Positions 15,645 to 24,855 of a DNA stretch of 64,000 nucleotides are shown here, one piece after another. A program made the position numbers and the translations under genes. A model generated the notes under the pieces. The model was given only the letters and a program-made list of their open reading frames with translations. It was not told where the DNA came from and searched no databases. The stretch comes from an uncultured Parafilimonas sp. (GTDB lineage: Bacteria; Bacteroidota; Bacteroidia; Chitinophagales; Chitinophagaceae). Location: the NCBI GenBank assembly GCA_903882935.1, contig CAIRZB010000100.1:62001-126000 (forward strand), read 5' to 3'. The first letter of the stretch is position 1, and each line of letters starts with the position of its first letter.

Positions 15645-18600
15645 TATAGCCGCAGGGGGGCATTGTTAATACCCACAAGCATAGCCTTTTTACCGTTGGC
15701 TAGCTTTATGGGTTGCAGGCTGCGCACCTCGCCGCTTAATGTATCAAATGGCGGCATCAACGGCAATTGCTGGGTAAAACCACCCAAACCATTGCCCCTG
15801 TAAATAGACAAAGGCATTGCATCATACCGGCCCTCGTAGGGTATGGTACCGTAAAAATTACCACCGGCCAAAAAATCCAGTTTCCCATCGCCGTCGTAAT
15901 CTGCTGGGGCAAACGAAAAAACCTGTGTCCATTGTGCACCGGCGGGCAGCGGTGTTGCTTTAAAATGGCCTTTGCCATCGTTTATCAATTCTACCGAGGC
16001 CATGGTGGTTATTTTAAATTTGGCCATGTTGCCCAACTTGTCGCCAAATACCTCGTCCATTGTTTTGCCAGCCATTTTCTCGTAGCTCAAATATTCCTTT
16101 TTTAAATAGGGCAGGCTATGCTCCAAATTCTCTTTGTTTAAAAAGGGGTAGTATTGGCCGTTTTTTGCAACAGCTATAATCTGCTCCATGCGCTGGTTAC
16201 CCATTATATCGCCCACGTACATGTTTAATGGGTATGCCTGGCTTGCGGTTAATTTGCTGTTAAGCCCGTAATTGCCCAGCAAAATATCATCAAAGCCATC
16301 GCCGTTTATATCTGCTGATTTTATGGCACCCCAGCAGCCGTACAAATCATCATCCTTGTTCGTTAAATCAACCGCCGCAAAGTGGCCCTGGTTGTTTTTA
16401 TACAATATGGGCGGCAACCATTCGCCCACCACCAGCAAATCGGGCCATCCGTCTTTGTCAACATCCGTCCAAACTGCATCGGTTAGCATCCCAATATTTT
16501 CCATGCCGGGCATGTATTTGGTGGTAACAAGGGCAAAATTACCCTTGCCGTCGTTTTGCAATAAGTAGCTGGTGGGCGGCTTGCCATACACACCTGCCAC
16601 GGCCCTGCCGCCTACAAAAATATCCAAGTCGCCGTCACGGTCATAATCGGCCACCCGTACAAACGCCTTATTGCCAAACAAAGCAGGCAGTCCCGCAGAT
16701 TGCGTAAAATGCCCCTTGCCATCGTTTAGGTAAAGGCGGTCTTTCAAGGCCGGGTCGTTGCCAGCATCCTCGTTTCCACCGCTGGCCACATATAAATCGG
16801 GGTGGCCGTCGCCATTGGCATCAAAAAAAACCGCATCAACATCCTCGCAACCCCGGTCGGCCAAAAACACCGCCGAATCTGGCGAGGCGGCAAACTTGGC
16901 ATCGGGCAGCTGCAAAAAAAGGCTGCCACCCTGCCCTTTTGCCCCGCCTACAAAAAAATCCTGCCGCCCGTCGCCATTAACATCGGCCACGGCTATTTTA
17001 GGCCCTTGGGTGGATAGCTGGTGTGGAATGTACCACTGTTGCCCAAAGTCGTTAAAGCCTACATCTTCCTTGTGGGTATAACTGATGCCCGATTGCACTG
17101 TTATATCAATAAACCCGGAGGATGGCGGGGTATGCAAAATATTGTTTACAAATGCAAAATGGTTGGCAACGGTATCTGTACGTTTTCTGTCGTATGGCAA
17201 CACCAGTTTTTGGTTAGCCTTAATGTTGTACAGCCTTTGGCAGGTGTTATCGGGCCATAATACCACCATACTGTCTACTATGGCGTTTTCGCCAAGCCCA
17301 TAATGCAACAACGGCTCGCTGGAACTGATGAAGCCCCTAACCACCTGCAATTCTTGGTATTGCAGCTTGCCTGCCGCAAACAAAAACACTTTAGCGCCGA
17401 TACCGTTTGTGTTGGGCGCACGCCCCTTTAGCTGTAAGGTAAAGTAATGGGCTGTAATGTTTTGCTGCCGGGCATTGTTTCGGTAAATACCCGCTTCTTC
17501 GTTCATATTGTTGGTAACAAGGTCCAACGCACCATCGCCGTCTAGGTCGGCATAGGCCGAGCCTTGCGAAAGGGTTGCTTTGCCAAAGCCCCAGTTGGTA
17601 GATTCATCGGTAAATGTTAGGTCAGCATTGCCTTGGTAAATATAGTTGTGCCAATTGCCAAGGGGCAGATGGTTTAGTATTTCTTTGTCATGCACCCTTT
17701 TGCCCGAATCGGCATGGTGTTGTGGCAGGCCAGAAATAAACTTTATGTAATCAAGGTCGTTGGGCCGCTTTTTTATGCCGTTGGAAATAAAAATATCGTT
17801 GGTACCATCTAAATTAAAATCAGCGATCAGCGGGCCCCAGCTCCAGTCTGTGGCCGAAACACCACTGTACAAACCAACCTCCGAAAACTTATTGCCCCTG
17901 CCGGTGTTTAGCTGTAAGCAGTTGCGCACGCTTTGGTAATTAAACCCAAACGAGCGCTTGTATAGGTACAAACCCAAAGGGTCATCCACCAACGACGACT
18001 TCAACACCTTTTCATCCTGCGGTAACATATCTACCGTCATAATATCTAACCAGCCGTCGTGGTTGATGTCGGCCATGTCGTTGCCCATTGAAAATTTAGA
18101 CTCGTGGCCAAAAGCCTGCGCGTTCATCTCCTTAAACGTTCCGTTGCCTTGGTTAACATAGTAATAATCGTTCTCGTGAAAATCGTTACCCACGTAAATA
18201 TCATCATAGCCGTCGTGGTTCATATCACCCACACTCACACCCAAGCCGTAGCCCAAAGCACTGGCATAAATGCCCGAACCATTGGTAACATCTGTAAAAT
18301 GGCCGCCATCATTACGGTATAATTTACCACCGCTTTCTGCGCTGTATTTGCTCCTAAAAGACACGTCACCGTACGAATCGTTTTGGTGGGTTGACTGCTG
18401 CAGCAAAAACATGTCGAGGTCGCCGTCTTTATCGTAATCAAAAAAAACAGCTTGGTTATTATAACCCTCTATGCCCAGCCCATATTTTGAAGCACTCTCC
18501 GTAAACGTGTTGTTGCCATTGTTTATAAAAAGCTGGTTTTTTGCATGTGGAAAGTAAATATGGGTGCCGCCGTTATTGTCTCTCGGGTTGTAATTGCCTA

Positions 18601-19006
18601 CATAACATACATACATATCTAACAGCCCATCACCATTAACATCTGCCATGGTAACCCCGGTGGCCCAGCCGCCAAGCGGACCAGCCACGCCGGCCTTTGC
18701 TGTAATATCCTCAAATACAAAACCGCCTTTGTTTAAGTATAGTTTATTGCCGCCCGTGTTGGAGGTAAAATACACATCGGGCAACCCGTCGTTATTAATA
18801 TCGCCAGTGGCTACACCCCCGCCGTTATAAAAATACAGGTAATCCAATATGCTTAAGCTGTCCCGGTCTTCGTTATGGTTTACAAAGCCCACCCCTGTTT
18901 GCTTACTCGAAAGTGGGGTAAACATTGGCGCTGTTTGGCTAAGGCAGCCCAACAATGCCATTGCACAGGCTAGCAATGCCAGTGATAATATATTATTCTT
19001 TCGCAT
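15635..19006 (-). CDS. Giant FG-GAP/ASPIC-UnbV lipoprotein (CRTAC1-like)
   Basis: The protein has 1123 residues from ATG 19006 (MRKNNILSLALLACAMALLGC); the lipobox ALLGC marks an outer-membrane lipoprotein. An upstream Met adds 25 residues and hides this signal, so I reject it. I count 13 calcium loops of the D-x-[DN]-x-D-G-x-x-D type, seven before and six after a central ASPIC/UnbV domain (about 535-600, NGIGAKVFLF then VVLWPDN). Two propellers therefore flank the ASPIC module. In Bacteroidota such proteins are common next to SusCD genes and are thought to act on the cell surface in glycan or protein binding. It is 500 bp downstream of susD on the same strand and may belong to the same locus. 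Confidence 0.88.
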   Translation of the reverse strand: MRKNNILSLALLACAMALLGCLSQTAPMFTPLSSKQTGVGFVNHNEDRDSLSILDYLYFYNGGGVATGDINNDGLPDVYFTSNTGGNKLYLNKGGFVFEDITAKAGVAGPLGGWATGVTMADVNGDGLLDMYVCYVGNYNPRDNNGGTHIYFPHAKNQLFINNGNNTFTESASKYGLGIEGYNNQAVFFDYDKDGDLDMFLLQQSTHQNDSYGDVSFRSKYSAESGGKLYRNDGGHFTDVTNGSGIYASALGYGLGVSVGDMNHDGYDDIYVGNDFHENDYYYVNQGNGTFKEMNAQAFGHESKFSMGNDMADINHDGWLDIMTVDMLPQDEKVLKSSLVDDPLGLYLYKRSFGFNYQSVRNCLQLNTGRGNKFSEVGLYSGVSATDWSWGPLIADFNLDGTNDIFISNGIKKRPNDLDYIKFISGLPQHHADSGKRVHDKEILNHLPLGNWHNYIYQGNADLTFTDESTNWGFGKATLSQGSAYADLDGDGALDLVTNNMNEEAGIYRNNARQQNITAHYFTLQLKGRAPNTNGIGAKVFLFAAGKLQYQELQVVRGFISSSEPLLHYGLGENAIVDSMVVLWPDNTCQRLYNIKANQKLVLPYDRKRTDTVANHFAFVNNILHTPPSSGFIDITVQSGISYTHKEDVGFNDFGQQWYIPHQLSTQGPKIAVADVNGDGRQDFFVGGAKGQGGSLFLQLPDAKFAASPDSAVFLADRGCEDVDAVFFDANGDGHPDLYVASGGNEDAGNDPALKDRLYLNDGKGHFTQSAGLPALFGNKAFVRVADYDRDGDLDIFVGGRAVAGVYGKPPTSYLLQNDGKGNFALVTTKYMPGMENIGMLTDAVWTDVDKDGWPDLLVVGEWLPPILYKNNQGHFAAVDLTNKDDDLYGCWGAIKSADINGDGFDDILLGNYGLNSKLTASQAYPLNMYVGDIMGNQRMEQIIAVAKNGQYYPFLNKENLEHSLPYLKKEYLSYEKMAGKTMDEVFGDKLGNMAKFKITTMASVELINDGKGHFKATPLPAGAQWTQVFSFAPADYDGDGKLDFLAGGNFYGTIPYEGRYDAMPLSIYRGNGLGGFTQQLPLMPPFDTLSGEVRSLQPIKLANGKKAMLVGINNAPLRLYQY

Positions 19007-19120
19007 GTACGCCTGTTTGTTTTTGCAAATAACGCTTATTTCTACTTTTACAAGTTTAATATGCGCCGTAAGAAACTTCAAATGTTATGGGATTTTATTT
19101 ACGCACTTGGCGGCTTGGTG

Positions 19121-19197
19121 CCTTTGCGCGAAATCTAACTCCGCCCTTGGCGGAGCTAGCGTTGTTTTATCGCGCAAAGACGCAAAGTCGCTAAGCA
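19121..19197. repeat. Inverted repeat pair of the GxxExxY-flanking type, no gene inside
   Basis: CTTTGCGCGA (19122-19131) and TCGCGCAAAG (19170-19179) are inverted copies of the motif that bounds the GxxExxY gene at 29391-29920. Each continues outward with related GC-AAG repeats. Between them is a hairpin, CTCCGCC-ctt-GGCGGAG (19139-19155). It looks like a short or deleted version of the same repeat element. Confidence 0.55.
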
Positions 19198-19210
19198 AAA
19201 AGAAAATATC

Positions 19211-19404
19211 ATAAAATAACTAATGACTATCCGCAATTTGGTTTAAGCGTAAAAAAATTCCCGTTTACTGGATTTGTGGAGACACAAATCCGGGCGAACG
19301 CCCCCGGTTGTGTCCCCACAACCGTATTATGGGCTTGACCATACAGCATTGGTTTTTTTCAAAAAAATCAGCTAAACCAAATTGCGGATAGTTATAAAAT
19401 AACT
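19211..19404. mobile_element. MITE-like element with perfect 20-bp inverted ends
   Basis: The ends are ACTATCCGCAATTTGGTTTA (19226-19245) and its exact reverse complement (19373-19392). The core holds three hairpins in a row: GGATTTGTG with CACAAATCC (19270-19291), GGGCG with CGCCC (19292-19303) and CGGTTGTG with CACAACCG (19305-19324). ATAAAATAACT occurs just outside both ends (19211-19221 and 19394-19404), as expected of a target-site duplication, although 4 nt and 1 nt lie between it and the ends. No gene is inside. Confidence 0.65.
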
Positions 19405-19509
19405 TACCAAAAAAGAATTATGCAGCCGTATAAAAACAACAGGGGCAGTTGCCCCCGTTGTTTTGTAAAAATTTCCCGCAATGCGGTGTATGCTAAATAT
19501 CAAAATCCG

Positions 19510-21234
19510 TTAGTAGCCCGGGTTTTGCTTTAGGTTCTTGTTGGTATTTAACTGGTTAACAGGTATCGGCAACAAGATGGTGTGGTCGTCTGGATCAGCC
19601 GGTTTAGGTGGGTAGTTCTGGGCCTTGGTGTACAAACCAAACCTTACAAGGTCTGTCCTGCGCACGTTTTCATAGGCCAGTTCCCTACCCCTTTCTGCCA
19701 ATATGTTGGCACCGGTAAGGTCAGATGCCTTCCAGTTGTACGCGGTGCTGCCATTGTAAGCACGGGTACGCACAATATTCACATCGTCCAAGGCTGGGCC
19801 AGTCATGCCAAGGTTGTACTCGGCCTCGGCCCGCATCAGGTATATGTCTGCTAACCTAAAAACCACATAGGCGTTACTCATGGCACCGTTTGAAGGGCCA
19901 GGCTGCGGCCAGTATTTAACGTTGCGCACACCGGCATGCCTAAAGTAGCCTGCAGGGTTGCTAAACTGGTTCATGGTATCATAAATAACCACCGGCGTAT
20001 AAATACCATTGTAAAAATCGCCAATTTGGGTTGTATTACTTACCGATGTGTCTCCATTGTAAGTGCAGCAATAATCGCTGGTTGCAACAACCCAGTTTTT
20101 ATCTGGCGGGTAATTTGTTATGCCATCACCCTGAAACTGCTGGCCTATCAGCCACTGGCCGGTTCTTTGGTCGTTAAACGTTCTCAACATGCGGGTAACC
20201 TTGCGGCCGTTAATGGTAGCCACATCCCATGCATAGGTAGACGCGGTATCGTACAGCGAGTAAAAATCGTGGGTGGTAGAAGAACCGTTGTTACCAAACC
20301 CACAGCAAGGTATGCCAAACGTGAGGGCTGAGTTAAACTCAATGTTGGCCTGTATTTGTCCGTTACCTGCAATCAAGCCATTGGATGATTCGGGTACAAC
20401 AAATATGTTTTCCCTAGTGTTGGTGTTGTTAGCGCCATAAAAGGGGTTGTAATAGCTTGCATCCAAAGCATAGCTGCCTGAGCTGATGATGGCATCGCAC
20501 ATGGCTTTACAATCCGCCGAGCGGTCTTTACCAGTGTACACTTTAGCGTTCAAGTACATACGTGCAAGCAAGCTGTAGGCAAAGTATTTAGTTACCTTAC
20601 CATAAGTAGAAACATCTACATTGGTTGGTAGGTAAGGTATCACGGCTTTAAGGTTTGTTTCAATTGAATCAAACACTTGGGCCCTAGGCAGGTTAGTAAC
20701 CGTTGATGGGTCAACCTTAAAGTTGGTAACATACGGTATGTTACCCCACAAATCCATGGCGAGATAGTAATAATACGAACGTAACGCAACCATTTCAGCC
20801 AAATCTGCCTGTAGGGTCGGGTCTGGCGTAGTTAAGTTATTTAACGTGTATATTACAAAATTACAGTTGCCTGCGCCAGAGAAAAGCGAACTCCAAACAC
20901 CGTTTAGGTTGCCGTCTACATCGCTGGGCAGGTATGTATGGAAGTAAATACGGCCCCACTGGCCACCATCGTACCAGTCGCTGCCCCTTGTTGGGTAAAC
21001 CTGCTCGTCAGAACTAATTTCAACCTCGTTACCGTAGCCGTTATGGCCCACCACCTGGGCCAACTGGGCATATGCAGGTGCCTTACCTTCGGCAATCTCA
21101 GTAGGGTTTTGCCAAAAAGTGCTGCTGGGTATAACGCTATACGTTTTTACATCAAGCTTTGTACACGATGTACCGCCGAGCCAAAACAGCGTGGCTGCAG
21201 TGGCCCATATTTTTAATTTATTCAGCTTCTTCAT
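19510..21234 (-). CDS. susD: SusD/RagB family outer-membrane lipoprotein
   Basis: The protein has 574 residues. The N-terminus MKKLNKLKIWATAATLFWLGGTSC gives a lipoprotein signal with Cys at 24. The body shows SusD-like features: a TPR-rich helical core, WGNIPYVTNF in the middle and a C-terminal ADIYLMRAEAEYNLG, then ERGRELAYENVRRTDLVRFG. SusD proteins sit on the cell surface over the SusC pore and bind oligosaccharides or peptides for import. The gene follows susC (21266-24313) by 31 bp on the same strand, so the two form an operon. The glycan is not known. The fucose catabolic genes nearby and the LacI-type sites upstream suggest a sugar substrate. Confidence 0.95.
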   Translation of the reverse strand: MKKLNKLKIWATAATLFWLGGTSCTKLDVKTYSVIPSSTFWQNPTEIAEGKAPAYAQLAQVVGHNGYGNEVEISSDEQVYPTRGSDWYDGGQWGRIYFHTYLPSDVDGNLNGVWSSLFSGAGNCNFVIYTLNNLTTPDPTLQADLAEMVALRSYYYYLAMDLWGNIPYVTNFKVDPSTVTNLPRAQVFDSIETNLKAVIPYLPTNVDVSTYGKVTKYFAYSLLARMYLNAKVYTGKDRSADCKAMCDAIISSGSYALDASYYNPFYGANNTNTRENIFVVPESSNGLIAGNGQIQANIEFNSALTFGIPCCGFGNNGSSTTHDFYSLYDTASTYAWDVATINGRKVTRMLRTFNDQRTGQWLIGQQFQGDGITNYPPDKNWVVATSDYCCTYNGDTSVSNTTQIGDFYNGIYTPVVIYDTMNQFSNPAGYFRHAGVRNVKYWPQPGPSNGAMSNAYVVFRLADIYLMRAEAEYNLGMTGPALDDVNIVRTRAYNGSTAYNWKASDLTGANILAERGRELAYENVRRTDLVRFGLYTKAQNYPPKPADPDDHTILLPIPVNQLNTNKNLKQNPGY

Positions 21235-21265
21235 TTTATTAATTATTTTATTTCTACCGACTCAA

Positions 21266-24200
21266 TTATTTAACTGATATTGAAACACCCACGGTAAAAG
21301 TGCGCGCCCTTGGGTAAAAGCCACCGCCGCTATAGTTGTTGTCAATATAGGCCTGCCCAGTGCCGCCACCACCAACGCCACCAAAAGTACCCGACAAATT
21401 GTTTGACAATGAATTGCCGATTGCAGCCCTGCCGCCACCCGCATTTGACACTGGTGACACCTCAGGGTCAAGGCCCTTGTAACTAGTTATTACAAACAAA
21501 TTGTTACCGGTTACATACATCCGCAAGTTTTGGATGCCTGCCAGTTTGGGAAATGTATAAGCGAGCGTTAGATTGCTTAACCTTAAGTATGACGCTTTTT
21601 CCAACCAAAAATCACTGGAGTTTGGTGCATCTGTAAGGCCGTTGGTAAAGGTTTCCTTCAACACATTCAAACCCGGGAAGCGTGGGTAGTTTGCAAGGTT
21701 AAGCCTTGCATTGTCGTAAATTTTTTGGCCTGCATTGCCGTACAATGCTGCTGACAGCGACCAATGCTTATAACGGAATGAGGTATTGATGCCGTACGTA
21801 AATTTGGGCGTGGGGTCAATGTAGTAATATGATGGGTTACCGCTGATGTTGACGCCTTTTGCGCCTGCTGAGTCAAGCAATTGGTTGCCTGCATCATCAT
21901 GGCCAACATAGTGTGGCAGGTAAAATACCACCGAAGAGTAGCCTACCTTAAGAAAGGTAAGTGGGTTTGAGCTTAGGCCCTGGCCACCTGCGCTACCAAG
22001 TTGTATTTGGTCGGTGGCAACAGCATTGCCGTCCCAACTGCCCGAAAGGCTGGTAACTTTAGTATGCACAGTGGTGATTTGCCCCCCTATGGACCAACCA
22101 ATGTCTTTTTTACGTACCACATCAAAGTTTAAGCCCAATTCCACACCTTTGTTTGTTAGGCTGCCCACGTTGGCCAGCACGGTGCTAACATAGTTTGGCG
22201 GTGTTTGCACACCATAGTTATACAACAGGTTGTTTGTTTTGTCGTTAAACACAGACAATGAACCCGAAATACGGCTTTTTAGGAATGAAAATTCCAAGCC
22301 TAGGTTCTGCCCTATCCTTTGCTCCCATCTAAGGTCGGGGTTAGGGTTTTGGTTTGCTGTATAGCCAACTGGGTAAGGGTTTAACGAGCTGGTGGGGTCG
22401 TAAGTACGCACCGAGCCAGACAATAACAACTGCGTGTTGTAGTCGCCAATGGCATCGGCGTTACCTGTAACACCATACCCGGCATTTAATTTCAGTTCAT
22501 CTATCCAAGTAACATCCTGCAAAAATTTCTCTTTGCTAATGCGCCAACCGGCAGATACCGATGGGAAATAACCCCACTGGTTATTGGTACCAAATTTTGA
22601 AGAACCGTCCCTGCGCAGGCTGGCCGCAAAATAATACCTGTTGTCGTAGTTGTAGGTAACCCTGGCCAAAAAGGAGATTAGCTTATTTTCTTCTTTGTAT
22701 GAAGCAACCTTGTTATAACTGGGTATCCCCGCGCCCAAAGCATTTTCTTGGTTTATATCCAAGGGAAAACCGCTTGCCGTGGTGCTGTAATAATCATCCT
22801 CATAGTAGTTATACTCATAAACACCGGTTGCAGTAAAATTATGTTTCCCTGTGTTTAGGTTATAGTTAATGTGTATATCACCTTTATCTGAATTGGTGTT
22901 GCTGTTATACTTACCAGCTTCGTTCAATATACCGCCGTTGGCGCCCGGTATGTTTGGCAGGTAATAATTGTATTGGGTGTTAAGCCTGTTTATGTTACCG
23001 CCTGCGCCAACTTTAAGGCCGTTTATCAACTCATAGTTAAACACCACATTGCCCTGCTTCAACCCATCGGTTGATTTTCTTACCTCGTTGTTTTGCATCC
23101 AAACCGGGTTTACGTAGTTGTAGTTGTATATCGGGTTGTCGGTACCATTTATTTTCTCCGGTATAACGGGTGCTATGTTGTAAGCCCAGTAAAATATATT
23201 GCTGTTAACGTTGTTGTGTTTGGTTTCACTCAACAATATGTTGTAGTTAATGGTAAGTTTATTGTTCAGCGCTTTTTGTTCGGCGTTTAAACGAAGCCCT
23301 GCAAGTTGCCTGCTTGTATTTATTACAATACCGGTTTGGTCTTGGTAGCTTAAACTACCGTGGTACACAAACTTATCAGTACCGCCAGATATGCCCAACA
23401 AGTGGTTTTGGCTGTAACCGGTTTGTGTAATTTGCTTCTGCCAGTCGGTTGAGGTACCACGGCCGCCTTGGTTGTCTATGGAAGCTGTGTCATACCCAAG
23501 CTTTTGTGCCTGCGCCAAAAAGCCGTGTGCATCTAACAAGTCAAAATATTTTGCATCTTTTGAAACAGCCACAGAACCCGTGTAATCAACTTGGGTGGCA
23601 CCGGCTTTGCCTTTTACCGTTGTTATAAGTACCACACCGTTAGAACCGCGGGCACCATATATAGACGTTGCGGAAGCATCTTTCAAAAAGTCGTAGGAAA
23701 CGATATCGCCCGGGGGGATGGAGGAAAGTACTTCGTAGTTATCTAAAATGACACCATCTACCACAAGCAAAGGGCTTTGGTTGCCAAGCAACGATGTTTG
23801 GCCCCTTAACCGGATAACAGGGTTTGAGTTGGGGTCGCCATCGGGCTTGGTAATCACCAAGCCTGGCACCTTGCCCTGCACCTGGTCCATGGGGGTAACA
23901 ATATCGCCGCCGTTAAAGTCTTTTGCCGAGATGCTTGACACTGCACCCGTAACATCTTTTCTTTTTGCGGTACCGTAACCTACTACCACCACGTCATTCA
24001 GGGTGGCGTTGGCGGGCGTAAGCGCCACGGTAAAATTGGTGCCTGTGGTAATGTCTACGTCCAAGCTTTGAAAACCTACCGAAGAAACCACCAAAACTTT
24101 GGCAGAAACCGGCACAGCGATAGAAAAAGCCCCGATTTCATCGGTGGCTTTACCGATTTTTGTACCCTTAACAACCACCGCGCCAGACAAAGGCTGCCCC

Positions 24201-24313
24201 TTGTCGTCGGTTACCTTACCGGTTACGGTTTTTGTTTGTGCCGTTGCACATTGAAACAGTAACAATAACCCCATGGTGGTAAGCCACAGTTTTTTGTTTA
24301 CGATTTTTGACAT
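21266..24313 (-). CDS. susC: SusC/RagA family TonB-dependent transporter
   Basis: The protein has 1015 residues, the usual SusC length. It has a signal peptide (ending CATAQ), a carboxypeptidase regulatory-like domain (about 28-105, VTGKVTDDKGQPLSGAVVVKGT), the plug domain with GKVPGLVI and RLRGQTSLLGNQSPLLVVDG, then a 22-strand-type outer-membrane barrel ending in the aromatic/valine-rich VGVSISVK. No extra N-terminal signalling domain is seen, so it probably does not drive an anti-sigma switch. It imports a glycan or glycopeptide together with SusD using TonB energy. Two copies of a 15-bp LacI-type site lie 186 and 231 bp upstream, between it and the divergent LacI gene. Confidence 0.95.
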   Translation of the reverse strand: MSKIVNKKLWLTTMGLLLLFQCATAQTKTVTGKVTDDKGQPLSGAVVVKGTKIGKATDEIGAFSIAVPVSAKVLVVSSVGFQSLDVDITTGTNFTVALTPANATLNDVVVVGYGTAKRKDVTGAVSSISAKDFNGGDIVTPMDQVQGKVPGLVITKPDGDPNSNPVIRLRGQTSLLGNQSPLLVVDGVILDNYEVLSSIPPGDIVSYDFLKDASATSIYGARGSNGVVLITTVKGKAGATQVDYTGSVAVSKDAKYFDLLDAHGFLAQAQKLGYDTASIDNQGGRGTSTDWQKQITQTGYSQNHLLGISGGTDKFVYHGSLSYQDQTGIVINTSRQLAGLRLNAEQKALNNKLTINYNILLSETKHNNVNSNIFYWAYNIAPVIPEKINGTDNPIYNYNYVNPVWMQNNEVRKSTDGLKQGNVVFNYELINGLKVGAGGNINRLNTQYNYYLPNIPGANGGILNEAGKYNSNTNSDKGDIHINYNLNTGKHNFTATGVYEYNYYEDDYYSTTASGFPLDINQENALGAGIPSYNKVASYKEENKLISFLARVTYNYDNRYYFAASLRRDGSSKFGTNNQWGYFPSVSAGWRISKEKFLQDVTWIDELKLNAGYGVTGNADAIGDYNTQLLLSGSVRTYDPTSSLNPYPVGYTANQNPNPDLRWEQRIGQNLGLEFSFLKSRISGSLSVFNDKTNNLLYNYGVQTPPNYVSTVLANVGSLTNKGVELGLNFDVVRKKDIGWSIGGQITTVHTKVTSLSGSWDGNAVATDQIQLGSAGGQGLSSNPLTFLKVGYSSVVFYLPHYVGHDDAGNQLLDSAGAKGVNISGNPSYYYIDPTPKFTYGINTSFRYKHWSLSAALYGNAGQKIYDNARLNLANYPRFPGLNVLKETFTNGLTDAPNSSDFWLEKASYLRLSNLTLAYTFPKLAGIQNLRMYVTGNNLFVITSYKGLDPEVSPVSNAGGGRAAIGNSLSNNLSGTFGGVGGGGTGQAYIDNNYSGGGFYPRARTFTVGVSISVK

Positions 24314-24498
24314 AAGTAGACGTTTTGGAATTTTGTTAGTTTAATTGCTGATTGCGCGCTTGAAATTACGCAACCAACAGTAGCTTTATCAACCTACCAG
24401 ACAGCCCACTTTGTTGCAAAAAGTATATATGATATTATAAATACATATTATTTGATACTATTCAACGTTTTATAAGAAATGAAACAAAAGTTGCCGCC

Positions 24499-24513
24499 TT
24501 ACGCAAACGGTTG
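24499..24513. promoter_or_regulatory. Candidate LacI-family operator 1
   Basis: TTACGCAAACGGTTG contains the LacI-type central core CAAACGGTTG, a near-palindrome with central CG. An identical copy starts 45 bp further on. The pair lies between susC and the LacI-type gene. Confidence 0.5.
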
Positions 24514-24543
24514 TGTGAAATGTATTAAATTTTTGTTACCCAA

Positions 24544-24558
24544 TTACGCAAACGGTTG
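24544..24558. promoter_or_regulatory. Candidate LacI-family operator 2
   Basis: This is an exact second copy of TTACGCAAACGGTTG, with 45 bp between start points (about four helical turns), suitable for cooperative binding of the LacI-type protein encoded from 24856. Confidence 0.5.
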
Positions 24559-24855
24559 ATTTTTTTAACATCAAATTTTTTATGATATTATCAGACTTCT
24601 TTATATGGCCACGTATTGAATTTTCAGGCTTTGTTGCCGCAAAAAAGCCGCCGGTTTTACCACCATGCCAGCGGGTGTAAGGTTAACTAGAACACTTTTT
24701 TTGTAACCAAATTAGGTTCGTTCGGTAACTGTGAACGTAAAATTTTGTAGCCAAAAAAAAGTTTAAGCCGCTTTACCATTTGTTTACCCTTTGTTAACTT
24801 TTAGACTATTGAATATTGCCCAATATTCCCTATTTTTACGCAAAGCATATAATCT

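Larger units (their letters stand above)
24314..24855. other. Divergent regulatory region between susC and lacI-type gene
   Basis: This 542-bp AT-rich region has no gene. It contains the two identical 15-bp candidate operators at 24499-24513 and 24544-24558. Both the susCD promoter (minus strand) and the regulator promoter (plus strand) must lie here. The minus-strand sequence TATACTTTTTGC near 24420-24432 loosely resembles a -7 element, but with the wrong spacing. Confidence 0.6.

Noticed and set aside
16744-18441. Multiple frames inside the FG-GAP gene on both strands
   Set aside because: They are out-of-frame shadows of the repetitive calcium-loop codons in the main gene.
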